Under the pieces are notes generated by a model. The model ran no database searches, was not told the origin of the DNA, and worked only from the letters and a program-made list of their open reading frames with translations. Of a DNA stretch of 64,000 nt, positions 61,201-64,000 are shown one piece after another. The DNA comes from Prorocentrum cordatum (Eukaryota; Sar; Dinophyceae; Prorocentrales; Prorocentraceae), in contig CAUYUJ010020671.1 in assembly GCA_963575745.1 (NCBI GenBank), positions 281,397 to 345,396 on the forward strand, given 5' to 3'. Every line of letters begins with the position of its first letter. Within the stretch, counting starts at the first letter, position 1. A program made the translations under genes and the position numbers.

Positions 61201-62710
61201 GCGAGGATGCGATGCTGGCTGTATCCGACGAGAAGCACACGATCTGCCCTTCGATTCGTTTCCAGCAGGTGGGGCCCCCAGCTATAGAGGCCATGATCCG
61301 AGGGGCTGCTGACGGTATTCGCACGAGCAACGAGCTGAATGGTGACCCGATGAATATCATGATCGTCGACTTGAGCGCTGATGCTGGCGTATCCATCCAG
61401 GCGTGCCTGAACCTCGCCTCCTCCTTCGAGGCGCCGATGTCCTTGGCACTTCTGCCCGAGGACATGCGACGGAGTGAATGGCTGAGGGAGCTTGCCAAGC
61501 GGGAAGTTGCAGCGAACTGGCTCAATGGTCTCATCAAGGACAAGAAGGCACCTCCGCCCAAGACCATTCCCCAGGAGGAGAAGCATGCGCCTCCAGAAAA
61601 AAAAAAAAACCCTGTCTGTCTTGACCTGGTCGCAGAAGTCAGGCGAGCTGCCCGCGATCAAGATCCCGCATCACATGATGGATAAGTGGTCGGGTCACAG
61701 CCCTTTCGGCAAAGAGTTACTGGAGCTGGTGGATAAGTTGGAGGCCAAGTACGGCGATATGAGGTCCAAGAAGAGAGGAGCAGATGTGGATCCTGCGACA
61801 CCGCCGCCCAAGCACCTCAAGACCGACGAGAAAGCTGCTGCTGCTGCATCTCCTTTGTCAGATATTTCGACGGCACCTTTGGCAGAGGTTCCAGTGGCCA
61901 ATCTGAAATCCAACCAGGTCGTTCTGAAGTTCATGGTCAACGAGGTTGTGTACCTCTGCAACAAGAGCGAGACTGACATCACGCTTCCACAGCATCATGT
62001 GGTCGTCCTGTTCCCGACGAAGGGCTCCAAGTTCGAGAAGAAGGCTGCTGGAGATGGCAAGTCTATGGAGTTCAGAATCACGTCCCAGGACGAGCTGATC
62101 GCCCTTGGCCCGGTCGTCCAGGACGCAAGGGCTAACGGAGGAGGGGGGAGGGAAGGAGGAGGAGGAGGAGGGATCAGGATGAGGAAGGAGGAGGGATCAG
62201 GATGAGGAAGGAGGAGGTTGGGGAGGAAGGAGGAGGAATCAGGATGAGGGGGAGGACATCGAGGAAGAGATTCTATCACTATCCTCCTAGCCTTTTGCTT
62301 CAGAGGACGTCTACAAGACTGTCAAGGACAAGAAAACGCAGGATCCGAAGTTGGCGAAACTGTGCTTTCACACGATGAAGGACATTGTCCAGGACCAGAA
62401 GCCAGGATCTCTCTCGGTTGAGGTCAAAGCCACAGTGTATTTCAACATCCAGGACCGTCTCAAAGTTGGCTCCGACGGAAGTGTCGATGGAACTTCTGAT
62501 GGTGGTGACAACTCAGACTCCAAGAAGTTGAAGATCTCCTTCCAGAATGCTGGGGCCTTGGTTCCGATCGATTCCTGGGCGAACTCGCCACTACTCAGCA
62601 TCATGTGGTCGTGCAAGTGGAGCCCTAAGGGACTGGTCCCAGTGTGCCCCAAAGTGGTCATCAGGGAGGCCTTGAACATCCCTGCAGGGTCCGCCGTGAA
62701 GCTTATCTGA
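58263..62710 (+). CDS. Unrecognised large protein, three exons, mRNA-derived
   Basis: Exons 58263-60075, 60889-62121 and 62306-62710. Starts at the first ATG after the leader relic. Exon 1 (604 residues) is well structured and mostly helical (for example LVCYQPKEMSVTDLALGESK, RVITIRIQATTDRLDLAIQN), with a Lys/Glu-rich helix (AGKLEKKAFELDDEKFENDC). Exon 2 has VIGLINWVSPS-like continuation, MNIMIVDLSADAGVSIQACL and a Pro/Lys linker. A 13-A run (61597-61609) shifts the frame, and one A fewer makes all three exons a single 1149-residue frame. Exon 3 is a compact end (VKATVYFNIQDRLKVGSD, DSWANSPLLSIMWSCKW). No domain is recognised. The third position is G/C-biased and no other stop interrupts it, so it is probably expressed. 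Confidence 0.75.
60076..60888 (+). other. Intron 1 of the 58263 gene (GC-AG, 813 bp)
   Basis: Bounded by ACAGGC on both sides (60072-60077 and 60885-60890). Splicing keeps the frame (LTG joins ALVLMPN). It begins with ~220 bp of GGA/GAG repeats and ends with a T13 run and CTCCTCCTAGTCACAG. Confidence 0.75.
62122..62305 (+). other. Intron 2 of the 58263 gene (~184 bp)
   Basis: Bounded by the direct repeat AGGACG (62120-62125 and 62304-62309). Any cut within the repeat joins VVQ to DVYKTVKD in frame. The most natural reading is GA-AG. The interior is GGAGGA- and GGGATCAGGATGAGG-repetitive and ends CCTCCTAGCC...TTCAG, like the end of intron 1. Confidence 0.75.
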
Positions 62711-62918
62711 TGTGGTGCAACTGCTAGGGCGTTGGCGCAGTACTGCTAGGCCCAGTAAATCGATGATAGTGTGGCTCGCATTGTAGCTGCGAGATTGGCC
62801 CGGCACTGCGAGATGTGTTGCTGATATATCGATGTGAGTGTGGTTCGCATTGGCTCGATTATGATTGCAGCCGCTACCAGTCAGATAAACATGACATTCT
62901 GTGCTCGAGACACCTGCG
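62711..62918. repeat. Intergenic spacer with a ~70-bp tandem pair
   Basis: ATCGATG(A/T)(T/G)AGTGTGG(C/T)TCGCATTG occurs at about 62759 and 62829, and (G/T)GCGAGAT follows. The spacer separates two same-strand genes. Confidence 0.7.
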
Positions 62919-62937
62919 ATGGAAAATAGCTTGAGGG

Positions 62938-63200
62938 GCGCTACAGAGCAGAGGGAGGATGAGGAAGAGGAGGTGGAGGAGAAGGACGTGGATGAGGAGG
63001 AAGAGGAGGAGGAGGATGAGGAGGGAGAAGGTGGAGGAGAAAGATGAGGAGGAGGAGTGGGGAAACTTGGAGCATGAGGAGGGTCTTCCCCATCCGTCCA
63101 CCATGTGCCCCCCCGGAGCGCGCACGTGTTCACCGAGCCCCTAAGCTCTGTCTGTGATGCAATCCTCCCTCTTCTCCCACCTCATCCGCTGTCGTTTCAG
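62938..63200 (+). other. Probable intron, GGA-rich
   Basis: (GGA/GAG)n sequence from ~62950 to 63090, ending in CTGTCGTTTCAG, a good acceptor at 63200. The 5' splice site and upstream exon could not be fixed because no upstream reading joins cleanly in frame. Confidence 0.5.
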
Positions 63201-63814
63201 GGTTCGAGCGCATACAGTGTGATTCGAGTTGGGCTCGCGCGAACGTTCCTATGCTATGCGACGATTGCGGGATGGGGGATCTCGAAGGCGCAGCGTCTGC
63301 TGCCAAGTACCCGAGTCTCGTCATTAACTTGCGGGAGCTCCCGCACGGCTACCAGCGAGATGAAATCATCGCTATGCCATTTCGTGTAAGCATCCGCTCG
63401 AAGGCGCCTCCACCTCCGTCACTTCCAGGCCAGCCTCTCACTCCTGCAGAAGATGCAGCGCCAGGGATGTCGAAGCGCCCCAAGGACCCCAAGGAAGAGG
63501 AGAACCCAAACGACCAGCCACCCTCCAAGAAACCTGCCGTGATGAGTGCTCCTATCGATCAGGTCGATCTCGTCAGCGCTCCGCCGACGCCGCCCGAAGC
63601 TTTCCTGGAGGCTGGCAAGGGCCTGCCGCCGCCACCGTTGGCCACCCAGAGCTTAGGGGACACGTCCGTCGGCGCTGCCAGTTCGAGCGGGAGCAGGCCA
63701 GAGCCAGACCCAGACACTTTGCCCCCGCTGAGCATGGAAGAGATTGCAGAGTACCTGAAATTCAACCTGAAATCCCAGGGGCAGATTACGGACCAGGACA
63801 CCTTGCCGATGTGA
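63201..63814 (+). CDS. Unrecognised Pro-rich protein, 3' exon
   Basis: In-frame sequence from the acceptor at 63200 reads FERIQCDSSWARANVPMLCD. It then has CDDCGMGDLEGAASAAKYPS, VINLRELPHGYQRDEIIAMP, a long Pro/Ser/Glu-rich disordered region, and the end LSMEEIAEYLKFNLKSQGQI. The first ATG in this exon is 63251. The paired Cys residues may bind a metal ion. It lies 490 bp after, and on the same strand as, the 58263 gene, as in dinoflagellate unidirectional gene runs. Start unresolved. Function unknown. Confidence 0.55.
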
Positions 63815-64000
63815 TCCTGATGATGAGACCCAAGTGAATGAAGGGATGGAGTGAGGGCTGAACCGCTTGCTGAGAAGCACGCGTCGTGCTCGCGTTTGAC
63901 GCCCGCAATCGCTCGCAATTTGGCAGTGATGCATTGTTCGCGCTGCATCGTTTGTGATCGTTTGTGATGCATCGTTTGGCTTGCCACACTTTCCGCTCAG
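63815..64000. other. 3' flank with GCATCGTTTGTGAT repeats
   Basis: ATCGTTTG(T/G) occurs three times between 63945 and 63980. No gene seen to the right edge. Confidence 0.6.

Overview
This window looks like nuclear DNA of a dinoflagellate. The strongest sign is three degenerate copies of the dinoflagellate trans-spliced leader (DinoSL), each 18-49 nt upstream of an ATG (43246-43267, 55462-55483, 58192-58213). Other signs are GC-rich coding with G/C at third positions, introns starting GC or GA as well as GT, very low gene density, and a mass of simple repeats and retroelement debris. I cannot name the species from sequence alone.

Layout: 1-2.65 kb is micro- and minisatellite. 2.65-9.6 kb is mostly one decayed plus-strand retroelement with gag-like, reverse transcriptase (RT), RNase H and tyrosine recombinase (YR) pieces. 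It is broken by a 226-bp MITE (7052-7277) and preceded by a 152-bp MITE (4018-4169) whose relative lies at 44857-45008. 9.6-16.4 kb is satellites and degenerate repeat blocks. 16603-19335 is a clean single-exon polycystin-type cation channel. 19.9-22 kb is repeats. 22.03-32.9 kb is a tandem array of a ~1.77-kb repeat. Its second unit carries a complete YR retroelement (24102-30154) with split direct repeats A1-ORFs-B1-A2-B2 and gag, RT-RNase H, YR and cytosine-methyltransferase-like modules.

34.15-36.0 kb (minus) is a decayed transposase resembling the KDZ type. 36.9-42.4 kb (minus) holds unrecognised coding-like segments, including a Cys-rich, coiled-coil-like ORF at 41398-42387. 43302-44126 is a retroposed DEDDh exonuclease. 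45.2-46.8 kb is a repeat block. 47.3-50.8 kb is a second retroelement relic with a Cys-rich/transmembrane ORF. 51.55-54.67 kb is a three-exon DDE-transposase-like gene whose two introns are related to each other by inverted sequence. 55502-55783 is a small acidic ORF behind a leader relic. 56.28-56.99 kb is a retroelement methyltransferase-like fragment. 57.6-57.85 kb is a long nested hairpin. 58263-62710 and 63201-63814 are two unrecognised same-strand genes.

How it fits together: most of the window has been built by mobile DNA. mRNAs were copied back into the genome with their leaders, retroelements inserted into repeat arrays, MITEs inserted into retroelements, and introns appear to have been gained by insertion. 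The gene at 58263 has a leader relic, meaning an mRNA origin, yet has two introns flanked by 6-bp direct repeats. This suggests intron gain after retroposition. Only the channel, the exonuclease and perhaps the 58263 and 63201 genes look like candidate host genes.
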